Source: Candidatus Aquabacterium excrementipullorum (GTDB lineage: Bacteria; Pseudomonadota; Gammaproteobacteria; Burkholderiales; Burkholderiaceae_C). Taken from it: 32,092 nucleotides of DNA. The position numbers and the translations under genes are program-made. The DNA is taken from NCBI GenBank assembly GCA_019112875.1, contig DXIO01000061.1:1-32092 (forward strand), written 5' to 3'. The notes under the pieces were generated by a model. It made no database searches. It saw only the letters and a list, made by a program, of their open reading frames with translations, and was not told the DNA's origin. Within the stretch, counting starts at the first letter, position 1, and every line of letters starts with the position of its first letter. Positions 1-8,616 of this stretch are shown here, piece after piece.

Positions 1-1322
1 GCGCCGCCGACGCCCGCCGTGCCGCCGGCCAGCCCCTGGGCGCGCTCGACGGCGTGCCCATCGCGCACAAGGACATCTTCGTGACCACCGGTCAGCCGAC
101 CACGGCCGCCTCGAAGATGCTCAAGGGCTACCAGAGCCCCTTCGACGCCACCGTGGTGGCCCGCCTAAAGGCGGCCGGCGCCGTGTCCGTGGGCAAGCTC
201 AACTGCGACGAGTTCGCCATGGGCGGCGCCAACGAGAACTCGGCCTACGCCAAGGCCCGCAACCCCTGGGCGCCTGACCGCATCCCGGGCGGCTCGTCCG
301 GCGGCTCGGCCGTGGCCGTGGCCGCGCGCCTGGTGTCCGCCACCACCGGCACCGACACCGGCGGCTCGATCCGCCAGCCGGCCGCGCTCACCGGCATCAC
401 CGGCATCAAGCCCACTTATGGCCGCTGCTCGCGCTACGGCATGATCGCCTTCGCCTCCAGCCTTGATCAAGCCGGCCCGCTGGCCCGCACCGCCGAAGAC
501 TGCGCCCTGATGCTGCAGGCCATGAGCGGCTTCGACGAGCGCGACGCCACCAGCGCCCAGCAGCCCGTGCCCGATCTGGCCGGCGCGCTGCGCACACCAC
601 GCGCCGGCGCCACGGCCGAGCAGCCACTGGCCGGCCTGCGCGTGGGCGTGCCGAAAGAATTCTTCGGCGCCGGCGTCGATGCCGACGTGCTGGCCGCCAC
701 GCGTGAAGCGCTGGCCCAGCTGCAAAAGCTCGGCGCCACGCTGGTGGACGTGAGCCTGCCGCGCACCGAGCTGTCCATCCCCGTGTACTACATCATCGCG
801 CCGGCCGAGGCCTCATCGAACCTGAGCCGTTTCGACGGCGTCAAGTTCGGCCACCGCGCCAAGCAGTACACCGACCTGGCCGACATGTACCGCAAGACCC
901 GCGCCGAAGGCTTCGGGCCCGAGGTCAAGCGCCGGATCATGATCGGCACCTACGTGCTCTCGCACGGCTACTACGACGCCTATTACCTGCAGGCCCAGAA
1001 GCTGCGCCGCATGATCGCGGATGACTTCCAGGCCGCCTTCAAGGTGTGCGACGTGATCGCCGGCCCCGTGTCGCCCAACGTGGCGCGCCCGATCGGCTCG
1101 CAGACCGACCCGCTGGCCGACTACCTGGCCGACATCTTCACGCTGCCCGCCAGCCTGGCCGGCCTGCCAGGCATGAGCGTGCCGGCCGGCTTCGGTGCTC
1201 ATGGCCTGCCCGTGGGCCTGCAGTTGATCGGCAACTACTGGCAGGAAGGCGCCCTGCTGCACACCGCGCACGCCTTCCAGCAGGCCACCGACTGGCACCA
1301 GCGCGCGCCCGCAGCCCTCTGA
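1..1322 (+). CDS. gatA: GatA, Asp-tRNA(Asn)/Glu-tRNA(Gln) amidotransferase subunit A (5' truncated)
   Basis: The open frame enters from the window edge (first full codon at 3) and ends at TGA 1320-1322, so about 440 C-terminal residues of a family usually near 490 residues are present. GatA is the amidase subunit that releases ammonia from glutamine for transamidation of mischarged Asp-tRNA(Asn) or Glu-tRNA(Gln). The amidase-signature features are visible: the catalytic lysine in GVPIAHKD (codon 69-71), the glycine/serine stretch GGSSGGSA near 288-311, and the nucleophile serine in [14 protein letters not shown]. An apparent GTG start at 54 lies inside the conserved GVPIAHKD block, so it is not the true start, which is upstream of the window. 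gatB follows after 16 bp, as in a gatCAB operon. Family assignment is firm. Confidence 0.97.
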   Translation, partial: AADARRAAGQPLGALDGVPIAHKDIFVTTGQPTTAASKMLKGYQSPFDATVVARLKAAGAVSVGKLNCDEFAMGGANENSAYAKARNPWAPDRIPGGSSGGSAVAVAARLVSATTGTDTGGSIRQPAALTGITGIKPTYGRCSRYGMIAFASSLDQAGPLARTAEDCALMLQAMSGFDERDATSAQQPVPDLAGALRTPRAGATAEQPLAGLRVGVPKEFFGAGVDADVLAATREALAQLQKLGATLVDVSLPRTELSIPVYYIIAPAEASSNLSRFDGVKFGHRAKQYTDLADMYRKTRAEGFGPEVKRRIMIGTYVLSHGYYDAYYLQAQKLRRMIADDFQAAFKVCDVIAGPVSPNVARPIGSQTDPLADYLADIFTLPASLAGLPGMSVPAGFGAHGLPVGLQLIGNYWQEGALLHTAHAFQQATDWHQRAPAAL

Positions 1323-1338
1323 TTTCGACGACGACACC

Positions 1339-2835
1339 ATGAGCACCAACCTGATCCGCGGTTTCGAGGTCGTCATCGGCCTGGAGACGCACGTCCAGCT
1401 GTCCACCGCGTCCAAGATCTTCTCGGGCGCCTCCACCCAGTTCGGCGCCGAGCCCAACACACAGGCCTGCCCTGTGGACCTGGCCCTGCCCGGCACGCTG
1501 CCCGTGATGAACCACGGCGCGGTCGACCGCGCCATCGCGCTGGGCCTGGCCGTGGGCGCCGTCGTGGCGCCGCGCTCCATCTTCGCGCGCAAGAACTACT
1601 TCTACCCCGACCTGCCCAAGGGCTACCAGATCAGCCAGTACGAGATCCCCGTGGTGCAAGGCGGCACCGTGGGCTTCTTCGTCGGCGAGCAGGCCCACAC
1701 GGTGCGCCTGGTGCGCGCCCACCTCGAAGAAGACGCGGGCAAGTCGCTGCACGAGGACTTCGCCGGCTTCAACGGCGAGAAATCCAGCGGCATCGATCTG
1801 AACCGCGCCGGCACGCCGCTGCTGGAGGTGGTCACCGAGCCCGACATGCGCTCCAGCCCCGAGGCCGTGGCCTACGCCCGCGCGCTGCACACGCTGGTGG
1901 TGTGGCTGGGCATCTGCGACGGCAACATGCAGGAGGGCTCCTTCCGCTGCGATGCCAACGTGTCGGTGCGCCGCCCCGGCGCGCCCCTGGGCACGCGCCG
2001 CGAGATCAAGAACCTCAACAGCTTCAAGTTCCTGCAGCAGGCCATCGACGTCGAGATCCAGTGGCAGATCGACCAGCTCGAAGACGGCTTGCCGATCCAG
2101 CAGGCCACCGTGCTGTTCAATCCCGATGCCAACGGCGGCCGCGGCGAGACGCGCGCCATGCGCACCAAGGAAGACGCGCACGACTACCGCTACTTCCCCG
2201 ACCCCGACCTGCCCCCGCTGGTGATCGCGCCCGAGTGGGTCGAGCGCGTGAAGGCCACGATGCCCGAGCTGCCCGGCGTGATGGCCGCGCGTTTCGAAAA
2301 GGACTACGGCCTGCCGGCGTATGACGCGACGATGATGACGCAGTCGCGCGCTTTCGCCGAGTTCTTCGAGCACGCGGCCAAGGCCAGCGGCGCGCCCAAG
2401 CTGGTGTCCAACTGGCTGATGGGCGAGGTCTCGCGCCGCCTGAACGCCAGCGAGCAGGGCATCGAAGCCAGCCCCGTGAACGCCGACCTGCTGGGCGCGC
2501 TGGTCAAGCGCATCGGCGATGGCACGCTGCCCAACAACGCGGCGCGCCAGGTGTTCGAGGCGCTGTGGGCGGGCGAGCAGGCCAACGTTCTTGACGCCCT
2601 GGCCCGCGTGGACGCCATCATCGACGCCAAGGACCTCAAGCCCATGGCCGACACCGGCGAGCTGGAAAAGATCCTCGACGACATCCTGGCGGCCAACGCC
2701 AAGTCGGTCGAGGAGTTCCGCGCCGGCAAGGAGAAGGCCTTCAACGCGCTCGTTGGTCAGGCCATGAAGGCCACCAAAGGCAAGGCCAACCCCGCCACCG
2801 TCAACGAGCTGCTCAAGAAGAAGCTGGCGGGTTGA
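1339..2835 (+). CDS. gatB: GatB, Asp-tRNA(Asn)/Glu-tRNA(Gln) amidotransferase subunit B
   Basis: This is a complete 498-residue protein, the usual size for GatB. It is the subunit that activates the misacylated tRNA with ATP and receives the ammonia channelled from GatA. The sequence shows the family N-terminus ([19 protein letters not shown]), the [16 protein letters not shown] block and the [13 protein letters not shown] block of the catalytic cradle. A helical YqeY-like tail ends the protein ([20 protein letters not shown] onward). The ATG at 1339 lies 16 bp after the gatA stop and begins directly before the conserved fold. A strong intrinsic terminator follows at 2867-2895, so gatB closes the operon. 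Nothing is missing or disrupted. Confidence 0.98.
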   Translation: MSTNLIRGFEVVIGLETHVQLSTASKIFSGASTQFGAEPNTQACPVDLALPGTLPVMNHGAVDRAIALGLAVGAVVAPRSIFARKNYFYPDLPKGYQISQYEIPVVQGGTVGFFVGEQAHTVRLVRAHLEEDAGKSLHEDFAGFNGEKSSGIDLNRAGTPLLEVVTEPDMRSSPEAVAYARALHTLVVWLGICDGNMQEGSFRCDANVSVRRPGAPLGTRREIKNLNSFKFLQQAIDVEIQWQIDQLEDGLPIQQATVLFNPDANGGRGETRAMRTKEDAHDYRYFPDPDLPPLVIAPEWVERVKATMPELPGVMAARFEKDYGLPAYDATMMTQSRAFAEFFEHAAKASGAPKLVSNWLMGEVSRRLNASEQGIEASPVNADLLGALVKRIGDGTLPNNAARQVFEALWAGEQANVLDALARVDAIIDAKDLKPMADTGELEKILDDILAANAKSVEEFRAGKEKAFNALVGQAMKATKGKANPATVNELLKKKLAG

Positions 2836-2866
2836 AGCGCTGAGGCGCTGAGGCCTCACACTGCAC

Positions 2867-2895
2867 AGGCCGGCCTTGCGCCGGCCTTATTTTTT
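2867..2895 (+). terminator. Intrinsic terminator of the gatAB operon
   Basis: A perfect 8-bp stem AGGCCGGC (2867-2874) pairs with GCCGGCCT (2880-2887) across a 5-nt loop, and is followed by TATTTTTT to 2895. It lies 31 bp after the gatB stop. There is no T-run in the other orientation, so it should act on the plus strand only. Its 3' arm overlaps the stop codon of the convergent DUF4124-like gene. Confidence 0.9.
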
Positions 2896-3660
2896 GGGCG
2901 GCGCCGCAGAGGCCGCCGCCGGTGCCGGATCATCCGGCACGGAGCCCGGGGCCGCGCCCGCCCACAGCTTGCGCAGCCGGGCCAGTTCCGCGTCGTACAA
3001 GGCGTTGATGCGCCCCATCTCCGCCTTCTGGTTCTCGATGATTTCGCGCTGCGCATCTTGCGAGGCCGTGTTGTCGGCCAGCGTCGAGCGCAGCTTGTAG
3101 GGCAGGGCTTTGCCCTTGTAGAACTCGGCGTCGGCCTCCAGCGGCTTGCGCTCGGCCTGGAGGTCACGCACCCGCTTCTCGGACGAGGTGATCGCATTGC
3201 GGATGTCGTCCAGCGCTGCCTCGCGGGCCTTGCCGTGCGCCGCCTCGTTGGGGAATCGGTTGAGCAGGTTGCGGTCACGGCGCACCGCATCTTTGTACGC
3301 GGCGTCGGCGGCCGCCTTCTGGCGATCCGCCTCCTCCTTGACCGCGCGCTCCTTCGGCGTCAGCCGCGGGCCGAGCACCTTGATCTGGGAGCCATCCTTG
3401 TTGAGCATGCGCTGCTCGCGGTCCAGGCACTCGGGGATGGGCCGGTCCGAGGTGATGCGGCGGCCCGAGGTGTCCACGCAGGAATAGATCTTCTGCGCGG
3501 CCTGTGAGGTCGCAGGCGCGGCCTGCGCCGAGGTGCCCAGGAGACTGCACAAGCCCGCCGCCCCAACCGCCCCTATCGCCAGCACGGCAGCGATCCGCGA
3601 CCGGGCCCCGGCATGGGGACCTCGTGGCGTGAATGCCCGTGCGGACAGGAACAGCGGCAT
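2887..3660 (-). CDS. Secreted DUF4124-like protein with a charged, probably coiled-coil body
   Basis: This is a 257-residue protein. I chose the ATG at 3660 because GGAG lies 8 nt upstream and the frame then opens with a signal peptide: a basic start, the hydrophobic run IAAVLAIGAVGAAGLCSLLG, and a likely cut after SAQA near residue 46. The mature protein begins with KIYSCVDTSGRRITSDRPIPEC, which resembles DUF4124, a small periplasmic module of unknown function common in proteobacteria. A long charged helical stretch (KERAVKEEADRQKAAADAAY onward) follows, and the tail is Pro/Ala-rich, ending in PKK. It lies 46 bp downstream of pyrE on the same strand, so it may be co-transcribed. The longer open frame reaching to 3948 runs inside pyrE and is not credible as coding. 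No function can be assigned. Confidence 0.88.
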   Translation of the reverse strand: MPLFLSARAFTPRGPHAGARSRIAAVLAIGAVGAAGLCSLLGTSAQAAPATSQAAQKIYSCVDTSGRRITSDRPIPECLDREQRMLNKDGSQIKVLGPRLTPKERAVKEEADRQKAAADAAYKDAVRRDRNLLNRFPNEAAHGKAREAALDDIRNAITSSEKRVRDLQAERKPLEADAEFYKGKALPYKLRSTLADNTASQDAQREIIENQKAEMGRINALYDAELARLRKLWAGAAPGSVPDDPAPAAASAAPPKK

Positions 3661-3706
3661 GCAGGAAACTCCGTGGACAGCGTGAAAGAAGGGGCTATCG
3701 CCCAGT

Positions 3707-4384
3707 TCACACCCCGTAGCGCTGCCGGTAGGCCAGCACCGCTGGGTGAAATTGGGACAGGGCCGGATCGGCCTGGGTTTCCAGATAGTGCAACAGGTCT
3801 GCCAGGGCCGCAATCGAAACAACCGGCAGTTTGTAGCGTTGTTCGACTTGCTGCACGGCGCTCTCGTCAGCGTCCTGACCGTTGTGAGTGGCTTTTTCCT
3901 GACGGTCCAGCGCGATGGCCACGCCGCAGGGGGTGGCACCGGCTGCATTGATCATGTCGATGGACTCGCGCACCGAGGTACCGGCCGAGATCACGTCGTC
4001 GATGATCAGCACGCGGCCCTTCACTGGCGCGCCCACCAGGGTGCCGCCCTCGCCGTGGTCCTTGGCCTCCTTGCGGTTGTAGGCGAAGGGCACGTTGCGG
4101 CCCAGGCGGGCCAGCTCGATCGACACGGCGGCGGCCAGCGTGATGCCTTTGTAGGCCGGCCCGAACAGCATGTCGAACTCGAGCCCCGACGCCAGCAGCC
4201 GGCGTGCATAGAATTCGGCCAGGCGACCGAGCTTGGCGCCGTCGTCGAACAACCCCGCGTTGAAGAAGTAGGGCGACAGGCGGCCGGCCTTGGTCTTGAA
4301 TTCACCAAAGCGCAGCACCTGCGATTGCACCGCGAAGGCCACGAAATCCTGGGCCACGGCGTTGCTGGTAGGGGTGTTCGTCAT
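3707..4384 (-). CDS. pyrE: Orotate phosphoribosyltransferase
   Basis: This complete 225-residue protein joins orotate to PRPP to make OMP, the fifth step of de novo pyrimidine synthesis, in the cytosol. Diagnostic features are FKTKAGRLSPYFFNAGLF at the N-terminus (orotate side), FGPAYKGITLAAAVS, YNRKEAKDHGEGG (the flexible catalytic loop with Lys and His), and the PRPP-binding motif VLIIDDVISAGTS. Length and order match the family. The start ATG (4384-4382) is divergent from the exonuclease III gene, with only 14 bp between start codons. The pyrE promoter must therefore lie within the exonuclease coding region or in that gap. The DUF4124-like gene follows after 46 bp. Confidence 0.98.
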   Translation of the reverse strand: MTNTPTSNAVAQDFVAFAVQSQVLRFGEFKTKAGRLSPYFFNAGLFDDGAKLGRLAEFYARRLLASGLEFDMLFGPAYKGITLAAAVSIELARLGRNVPFAYNRKEAKDHGEGGTLVGAPVKGRVLIIDDVISAGTSVRESIDMINAAGATPCGVAIALDRQEKATHNGQDADESAVQQVEQRYKLPVVSIAALADLLHYLETQADPALSQFHPAVLAYRQRYGV

Positions 4385-4385
4385 C

Positions 4386-4397
4386 TTGAGATCTCAA
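4386..4397. promoter_or_regulatory. Perfect 12-bp palindrome between the divergent pyrE and exonuclease III starts
   Basis: TTGAGATCTCAA is its own reverse complement and fills 12 of the 14 bp between the two start codons. Because of the symmetry, both genes carry the same leader on their own strand, with a weak Shine-Dalgarno-like GAG 8 nt before each start. It may serve as a shared ribosome-binding segment, a shared operator, or both. Confidence 0.55.
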
Positions 4398-4398
4398 C

Positions 4399-5211
4399 GT
4401 GTTCAGACTGGTATCCCTCAACCTCAACGGCATCCGCTCGGCGGCCACCAAGGGCCTCATTCCATGGGCTGAAGGACTGTCGGCCGATTGTATGGGGGTG
4501 CAGGAACTCAAGGCGCAGGCCGCCGACATCGCCGGCAAGTTCGAATCCATCGCCGGGATGAAAGGCCACTTCCACCATGCCGAGAAGAAGGGCTACTCCG
4601 GCGTGGGCCTGTACAGCAAGCACGAGCCTTCTGACGTGGTCATCGGCCTGGGCGAGCACGACCCGAGCGGCGAGTTCGACGCCGAGGGCCGCTGGGTGGA
4701 GCTGCGCTTCGACAAGCCGGGCCGCAAGCTGTCCATCATCAGCAGCTACTTCCCGAGCGGCTCCAGTTCCGAAGAGCGCCAGGAGGCCAAGTTCCGCTGG
4801 CTGGCCATCGTCGAGCCGCACCTGGCGCGCCTGGCCGGCGAGCGCGACTACATCCTGGTGGGCGACATCAACATCGCCCACCAGGCGCAGGACCTGAAGA
4901 ACTGGAAGGGCAACCAGAAGAACAGCGGCTTCCTGCCCGAGGAGCGCGACTGGATGAGCAAGTTGCTGCACCTGGAAAACCAGGCCCGCCTGGTCGACGT
5001 GTACCGCCACCTGCACCCCGACACCACCGACGAGTGCTACACGTGGTGGAGCAACCGGGGCCAGGCCCGTGCCAAGAACGTGGGCTGGCGCATCGACTAC
5101 CAGCTGGCCACGCCCAAACTGGCCCTGCTGGCGCGCCAGACCTCGGTCTACAAGGGGCAGTGGTTCAGCGACCACGCGCCGCTGATCGTGGACTACGACC
5201 TGGCGATCTGA
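4399..5211 (+). CDS. xthA: Exodeoxyribonuclease III / AP endonuclease (XthA/ExoA family)
   Basis: This 270-residue protein belongs to the exonuclease III / EEP superfamily: Mg-dependent 3'-5' exonuclease and AP endonuclease activity in base-excision repair. Motifs in order are LNLNGIRSAATKG (the Asn that helps position metal and substrate), VQELKAQ (metal-binding Glu), KKGYSGVGLYSK, GDINIAHQAQD (Asp/Asn catalytic pair), WRIDYQLAT, and the terminal SDHAPLIVDY (general base His with Asp). The start is GTG at 4399; translation from there gives the normal N-terminus and no alternative start fits. The gene is divergent from pyrE and convergent with the gene at 5230-6030, whose stop is 18 bp away with no obvious terminator between. 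Confidence 0.95.
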   Translation: MFRLVSLNLNGIRSAATKGLIPWAEGLSADCMGVQELKAQAADIAGKFESIAGMKGHFHHAEKKGYSGVGLYSKHEPSDVVIGLGEHDPSGEFDAEGRWVELRFDKPGRKLSIISSYFPSGSSSEERQEAKFRWLAIVEPHLARLAGERDYILVGDINIAHQAQDLKNWKGNQKNSGFLPEERDWMSKLLHLENQARLVDVYRHLHPDTTDECYTWWSNRGQARAKNVGWRIDYQLATPKLALLARQTSVYKGQWFSDHAPLIVDYDLAI

Positions 5212-5229
5212 GTCCCGGCAAGGACCCGG

Positions 5230-6030
5230 TCAGCCCATGGCCTTGTCCAGCTTGCCCAGCTCGCCGCGCAGCTCCTTGCACATGCGCACGATCACGTCGT
5301 CGAGCTTCTGGCGGGCCTTGTCGTCCTTGGCGGACTTCTCGGCCATCTGCAACGCGTGCGAGAACGAATCGCCGTCATGCACCTTCCACACGCCCCAGAA
5401 GTCGTCCTTCAGGCGCGGCGTGTTCTTCACGGTGTTGTGCACGGCCTTGCAGGGGGTCCTGCAGAGCTTGTCCCACAGCTCGCGCGATGGACTCTTCTGG
5501 CACTGGTCCAGGCCCTTGTTCAGCGCCTGCAGGTGAGGCTGCAAGGTCTTGCGCAGCTGATCATCAGCTTTGACGAGTGTCTTGCGCGCCTCGTCGAATG
5601 GCTTGAAGATGGCGCCCAGGTCCTTGAAGACCTCGGTCACCTCGTCGGCCGCCTTGGCCACCTGGGCGGCCAGCACCACCACGGGCTTGGGCACCTTGGG
5701 ATCGGCCTGGCACAGCTTGGCCAGCGTCAGGGCCTGCTTCCTGGCTTCCAGCGCCTGCGCGATCAAGGGCACCACGGTGCCACGGTAGGCGGCCTTGGCG
5801 TCCTTCTCGGCGCCTTCCAGCTCGTCCAGCGTGGTGAAGGCCTGGTTGCGGCGCGGCTGCAGGTCGGCCACGTCCACCTTCTTGTAGAGCGTCTCCAGCT
5901 TGGCGAGCGCCACGGCCAGGGCCTTGCCGTCATCCCGCGTGGACACGGGGGCCCCCTGCTTGAGCCACTGCGCCGCGCTCAGGGCGTCGGGCCAGGCGCC
6001 GCTGCGCTCGAAGGGGTTGAAGGCCGCCAT
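5230..6030 (-). CDS. Unrecognised 266-residue helical protein coupled to the hybrid kinase gene
   Basis: I do not recognise this protein. It starts at ATG 6030-6028, which shares one base with the TGA of the upstream kinase gene (TGATG), so translation is very likely coupled. It has no signal peptide and no membrane segment. It is rich in Ala, Lys, Asp and Leu, with long predicted helices (ALAVALAKLETLYKKVD, KAADEVTEVFKDLGAIFKPF). Cysteines are concentrated in the C-terminal half (DQCQK, KLCRTPCKAV, VRMCKEL). A conserved-looking block FWGVWKVHDGDSFSHAL follows. Being the last gene of a three-gene signalling operon suggests a cytoplasmic output or accessory role for that system, which is inference only. 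The earlier in-frame extension lies inside the kinase gene and is not credible. Confidence 0.8.
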   Translation of the reverse strand: MAAFNPFERSGAWPDALSAAQWLKQGAPVSTRDDGKALAVALAKLETLYKKVDVADLQPRRNQAFTTLDELEGAEKDAKAAYRGTVVPLIAQALEARKQALTLAKLCQADPKVPKPVVVLAAQVAKAADEVTEVFKDLGAIFKPFDEARKTLVKADDQLRKTLQPHLQALNKGLDQCQKSPSRELWDKLCRTPCKAVHNTVKNTPRLKDDFWGVWKVHDGDSFSHALQMAEKSAKDDKARQKLDDVIVRMCKELRGELGKLDKAMG

Positions 6031-7805
6031 CAGAGCACCTCCTCGCCCAGGTGGTGCGAGCGCAGCAGTGCGCGCAGGCGGATCGGCTTGAGCGGCTTGC
6101 GCAGCACCGAGATGCCGCGCTCGGCGGCGCCGCGGTCCACGGCCTCGTCCACCTCGCCGGTCACCAGCGAGATCACGGGGCCATCGCCGATCAACGCGCG
6201 GATGCGGTCGGCCACCTGAAGGCCAGTCTCGTTGTCGGCCAGCTGGTGATCGAGCAGCACGTGCCAGCGCTTGTCGAACTCCTGGCTGAGAATGGCCAGC
6301 GCCTCGTCGCCGCACGCACACATGCTCACGCGCACGCCCCAGTCCTTGAGCAGGCGGTTCATCGCGTCGCGCACCAGCGGGTCGTCCTCCACGAACAGGA
6401 CGTTCAAATCGGCTTCCAGCGTGTGCACCGGTTCTTGTACTTCTTCTGCATGAGCCGGAGAGTCTAAGGGCAAGGTGACGGCGAACAGGCTGCCCCGGCC
6501 GGGCGTGGACTGCACCTCGATCTCGTAGCCCAGCGCCGCGCACAGTCGGTGCACGGTGGACAGGCCCAGGCCATAGCCCTTGTCACGCTGGCGCTCCGGG
6601 TTGTCGACCTGGAAGAAGTCATCGAAGATGCGGCTCTGATCGTGCGAGGCCAGGCCCACGCCGGTGTCGGCCACGATCAGCGAGCACCCCCCGGGGCGGC
6701 GGCGCACGCCCACCAGGATGCGGCCATCCTCGGTGTAGCGCACCGCATTGGACAGCAGGTTGCCCAGAATGCGCTCGATCACGGCCGGGTCCGCGTGCAC
6801 CCACAGCGAGGTGGGCACGTTGCGCACCGTCAGGCCCTTGGCCCGGGCGCCGGGCCGCACCTGGATCAGCACCTGCTCGACCACGCGCTGCAGCGGGAAA
6901 GCGCCTGGTTTGGCATTGAGGTGCGCCGTCTCGGCATGCGTCACCCCCAAGATGGCATCGAACAGGCCCGTCAGGCTGCCCACGCAGGAGGTGATGTGGT
7001 CGATCAGCTCACGCCGCTCCACATCGGCCGGGTCCTTGCGCAGCAGCGCGCTGTACAGGCCCAGGGCATGCAGCGGCTGCTTGAGGTCGTGGCTGGCCGC
7101 GCTCCAGAAGCGCGTCTTCTCGGCGGCGGCCAGTTCGGTCAGCGCGGCGCTGTGCTCGGCCTTGGCCACCAGGTGCCGCTCCTGCTCCAGCAGTTCGGCG
7201 GCCGCCAGGCGCATGCGCAAGGCATCGCCCAGCACGCGGCCGATCAACTGGCTCGACACCACCAGGAAGCCCCCCAGCATGACCAGGCCCAGGGCCACGT
7301 AGCTGGTGGTCCAGCCCGGCAGCCACAGCAGGTAGGCCACCGAGGGCAGCAGGCTGCAGGCCAGAAAGCTGTACAGCCCGGTGATGAGCGCTGTGTGCAG
7401 CGCGGCCTGGCCGGCGGCCACCGCCACAAGGCCCACCACGGGGTACAGCAAGGTGTAGGCATTGCCCCGGTCGTGCAGCAGGACGAGGCCCAGCCCCCAG
7501 CCCAGCCCGAGCGCGCCGGCCTGCGCCACTTTCAGGCGCATCCACACCGGCATCGCGGCGTCGGCATGCGGCTCGCCGCGCCGATAGGCACGTCGCAGCG
7601 CCACTCCGGAGGCCTGGATCAGCAGCATGAGCACCAGCCACGGCACCAGGCGGTAGGGCGCCACCACCCCCTTCAGGGCCAAGGCGGTCGCGCAGGCGGC
7701 CAGCGCCACCAGGCCCACGAGCAGGCGGCTGCCGCGCGTGCTGCCATAGGCCAGGCGCACCTGCTCGGCAAGCAGGCGGCTGGAATGGTCAACCAAGCCG
7801 GTCAT
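6030..7805 (-). CDS. Membrane hybrid histidine kinase with C-terminal receiver domain
   Basis: This is a 591-residue protein. Residues 25-185 form a multi-helix membrane sensor (hydrophobic runs near 28-50, 54-70, 97-110, 118-160 and 168-188) with no periplasmic loop domain. A short helical linker leads to the HisKA phosphoacceptor box FWSAASHDLKQPLHALGL (His239). The HATPase domain follows, with N-box NLLSNAVRYT (Asn353), G1 box DTGVGL (380-385) and G2 box KGYGLGLS. A receiver domain occupies about 467-585, with acidic pair Glu473/Asp474-Asp475, phospho-acceptor Asp519 in VLLDHQL and Lys570. All catalytic residues are present, so it should be active. The gene lies 9 bp after the response regulator gene and overlaps the next gene by one base. 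The signal sensed is unknown. Confidence 0.95.
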   Translation of the reverse strand: MTGLVDHSSRLLAEQVRLAYGSTRGSRLLVGLVALAACATALALKGVVAPYRLVPWLVLMLLIQASGVALRRAYRRGEPHADAAMPVWMRLKVAQAGALGLGWGLGLVLLHDRGNAYTLLYPVVGLVAVAAGQAALHTALITGLYSFLACSLLPSVAYLLWLPGWTTSYVALGLVMLGGFLVVSSQLIGRVLGDALRMRLAAAELLEQERHLVAKAEHSAALTELAAAEKTRFWSAASHDLKQPLHALGLYSALLRKDPADVERRELIDHITSCVGSLTGLFDAILGVTHAETAHLNAKPGAFPLQRVVEQVLIQVRPGARAKGLTVRNVPTSLWVHADPAVIERILGNLLSNAVRYTEDGRILVGVRRRPGGCSLIVADTGVGLASHDQSRIFDDFFQVDNPERQRDKGYGLGLSTVHRLCAALGYEIEVQSTPGRGSLFAVTLPLDSPAHAEEVQEPVHTLEADLNVLFVEDDPLVRDAMNRLLKDWGVRVSMCACGDEALAILSQEFDKRWHVLLDHQLADNETGLQVADRIRALIGDGPVISLVTGEVDEAVDRGAAERGISVLRKPLKPIRLRALLRSHHLGEEVL

Positions 7806-7814
7806 CAGGGCCGC

Positions 7815-8414
7815 TCACAACAGGCGCTCGCGCAGCGCCTGGCTGACGGCCTCGGTGCGGTTGCTCACCCCCATCTGCTCGAAGATGTAAGACCAGTGAT
7901 CCTTGACGGTGCGCTCGGAAATGCCGAGCAGGCCGGAGATCTCCTTGTTGGACAGTCCCTTGGCCGCCAGGCGCAGGATCTCCTTGCGCTTGTCCGACAG
8001 GCTGGTGGTGCCCAGTGCCGGCGCTGGCGCCACGTCATACACCGAACCGCCTTCGAAGAGGGTGCGCAGCGCATCGCCCAGCGAGGCGATGTCGCGGTCC
8101 TTCGACAGGCAGGCCACGCAACCCAGCATCTGGGCCTGGCGCGCCATCGCGGCATCCGGAGCGCCGCACAGCAGGCCCCGGGCCACGGTGGGATGCTGGC
8201 GCGCCACCTGCCCCAACAGGGCCAGGCCATCGCCATCGGGCAGCTGGAAATCCGACAGGCACAGGTCGATCTCCGGTTCGGCCGCCAGCACGGTCTGGGC
8301 CGAAGCGTTGCGATCAGCCAGGAGAATCCGCAGCCCGGGCATCGCATCGCTCAAGGCCCGGCGGACACCTTCCCGGTACAGCGGGTGGTCGTCCACGAAA
8401 AGCAGGGTGTACAT
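7815..8414 (-). CDS. NarL/FixJ-type response regulator (REC plus LuxR HTH)
   Basis: This 199-residue protein has an N-terminal receiver domain with acidic pair Asp8/Asp9, phospho-acceptor Asp55 in CLSDFQLPDGDG and Lys105. The C-terminal LuxR-type helix-turn-helix spans about 138-197 (LSDKRKEILRLAAKGLSNKE, then ISGLLGISERTVKDHWSYIF). It is a DNA-binding transcription factor, presumably phosphorylated by the hybrid kinase encoded 9 bp downstream in the same operon. The ATG at 8414 gives a receiver that begins normally with MYTLLFVDDHPLYREG. It is divergent from the LuxR-type gene at 8617, with 202 bp between the starts. Its targets are not visible; the dyads at 9351 and 9404 are possible candidates, but so are sites elsewhere. 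Confidence 0.95.
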   Translation of the reverse strand: MYTLLFVDDHPLYREGVRRALSDAMPGLRILLADRNASAQTVLAAEPEIDLCLSDFQLPDGDGLALLGQVARQHPTVARGLLCGAPDAAMARQAQMLGCVACLSKDRDIASLGDALRTLFEGGSVYDVAPAPALGTTSLSDKRKEILRLAAKGLSNKEISGLLGISERTVKDHWSYIFEQMGVSNRTEAVSQALRERLL

Positions 8415-8616
8415 GGCGCGGATGATCCCACAGCGCCCCGGGGCGCCGCATCCGTACCAACGGCCGGGTGCGGCGGCTCAGACTCGCCGCCATGATGCGC
8501 AACGCTCACGCCGGGCTGTGGAATTTACACACTACACAATAGGTATCCGTCCTTTCGGACGGTTGCAAGCTCCCCAGCGGTCGGGCACGATGCCGGTCAA
8601 ATCAAGGAGCCCCACC
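8415..8616. promoter_or_regulatory. Divergent intergenic region between the response regulator and the LuxR-type gene
   Basis: This 202-bp gap must hold the promoters of both genes. It contains a perfect 14-bp palindrome GCGCCCCGGGGCGC (8433-8446) near the response regulator start and an AT-rich island around 8521-8546, unusual for this window. A hairpin follows, CCGTCC-TTTC-GGACGG (8547-8562), in the leader of the plus-strand gene. A good ribosome-binding site AAGGAG (8604-8609) lies 7 nt before ATG 8617. I could not find a convincing -35/-10 pair with normal spacing on either strand. Confidence 0.5.

Noticed and set aside
1902..2324. Arg/Ala/Pro-rich plus-strand frame inside gatB, and similar frames inside other genes.
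   Set aside because: They are frame-shifted shadows of conserved genes with compositions typical of GC-rich off-frame reading.
8590..8592. Alternative ATG start for the LuxR-type gene.
   Set aside because: It has no ribosome-binding site, whereas ATG 8617 has AAGGAG at 7-nt spacing.
7903..8616. The upstream part of the long plus-strand frame that continues into the LuxR-type gene.
   Set aside because: It runs antisense through the response regulator gene and is Arg/Ser-rich; ATG 8617 has a good ribosome-binding site and begins the real protein.
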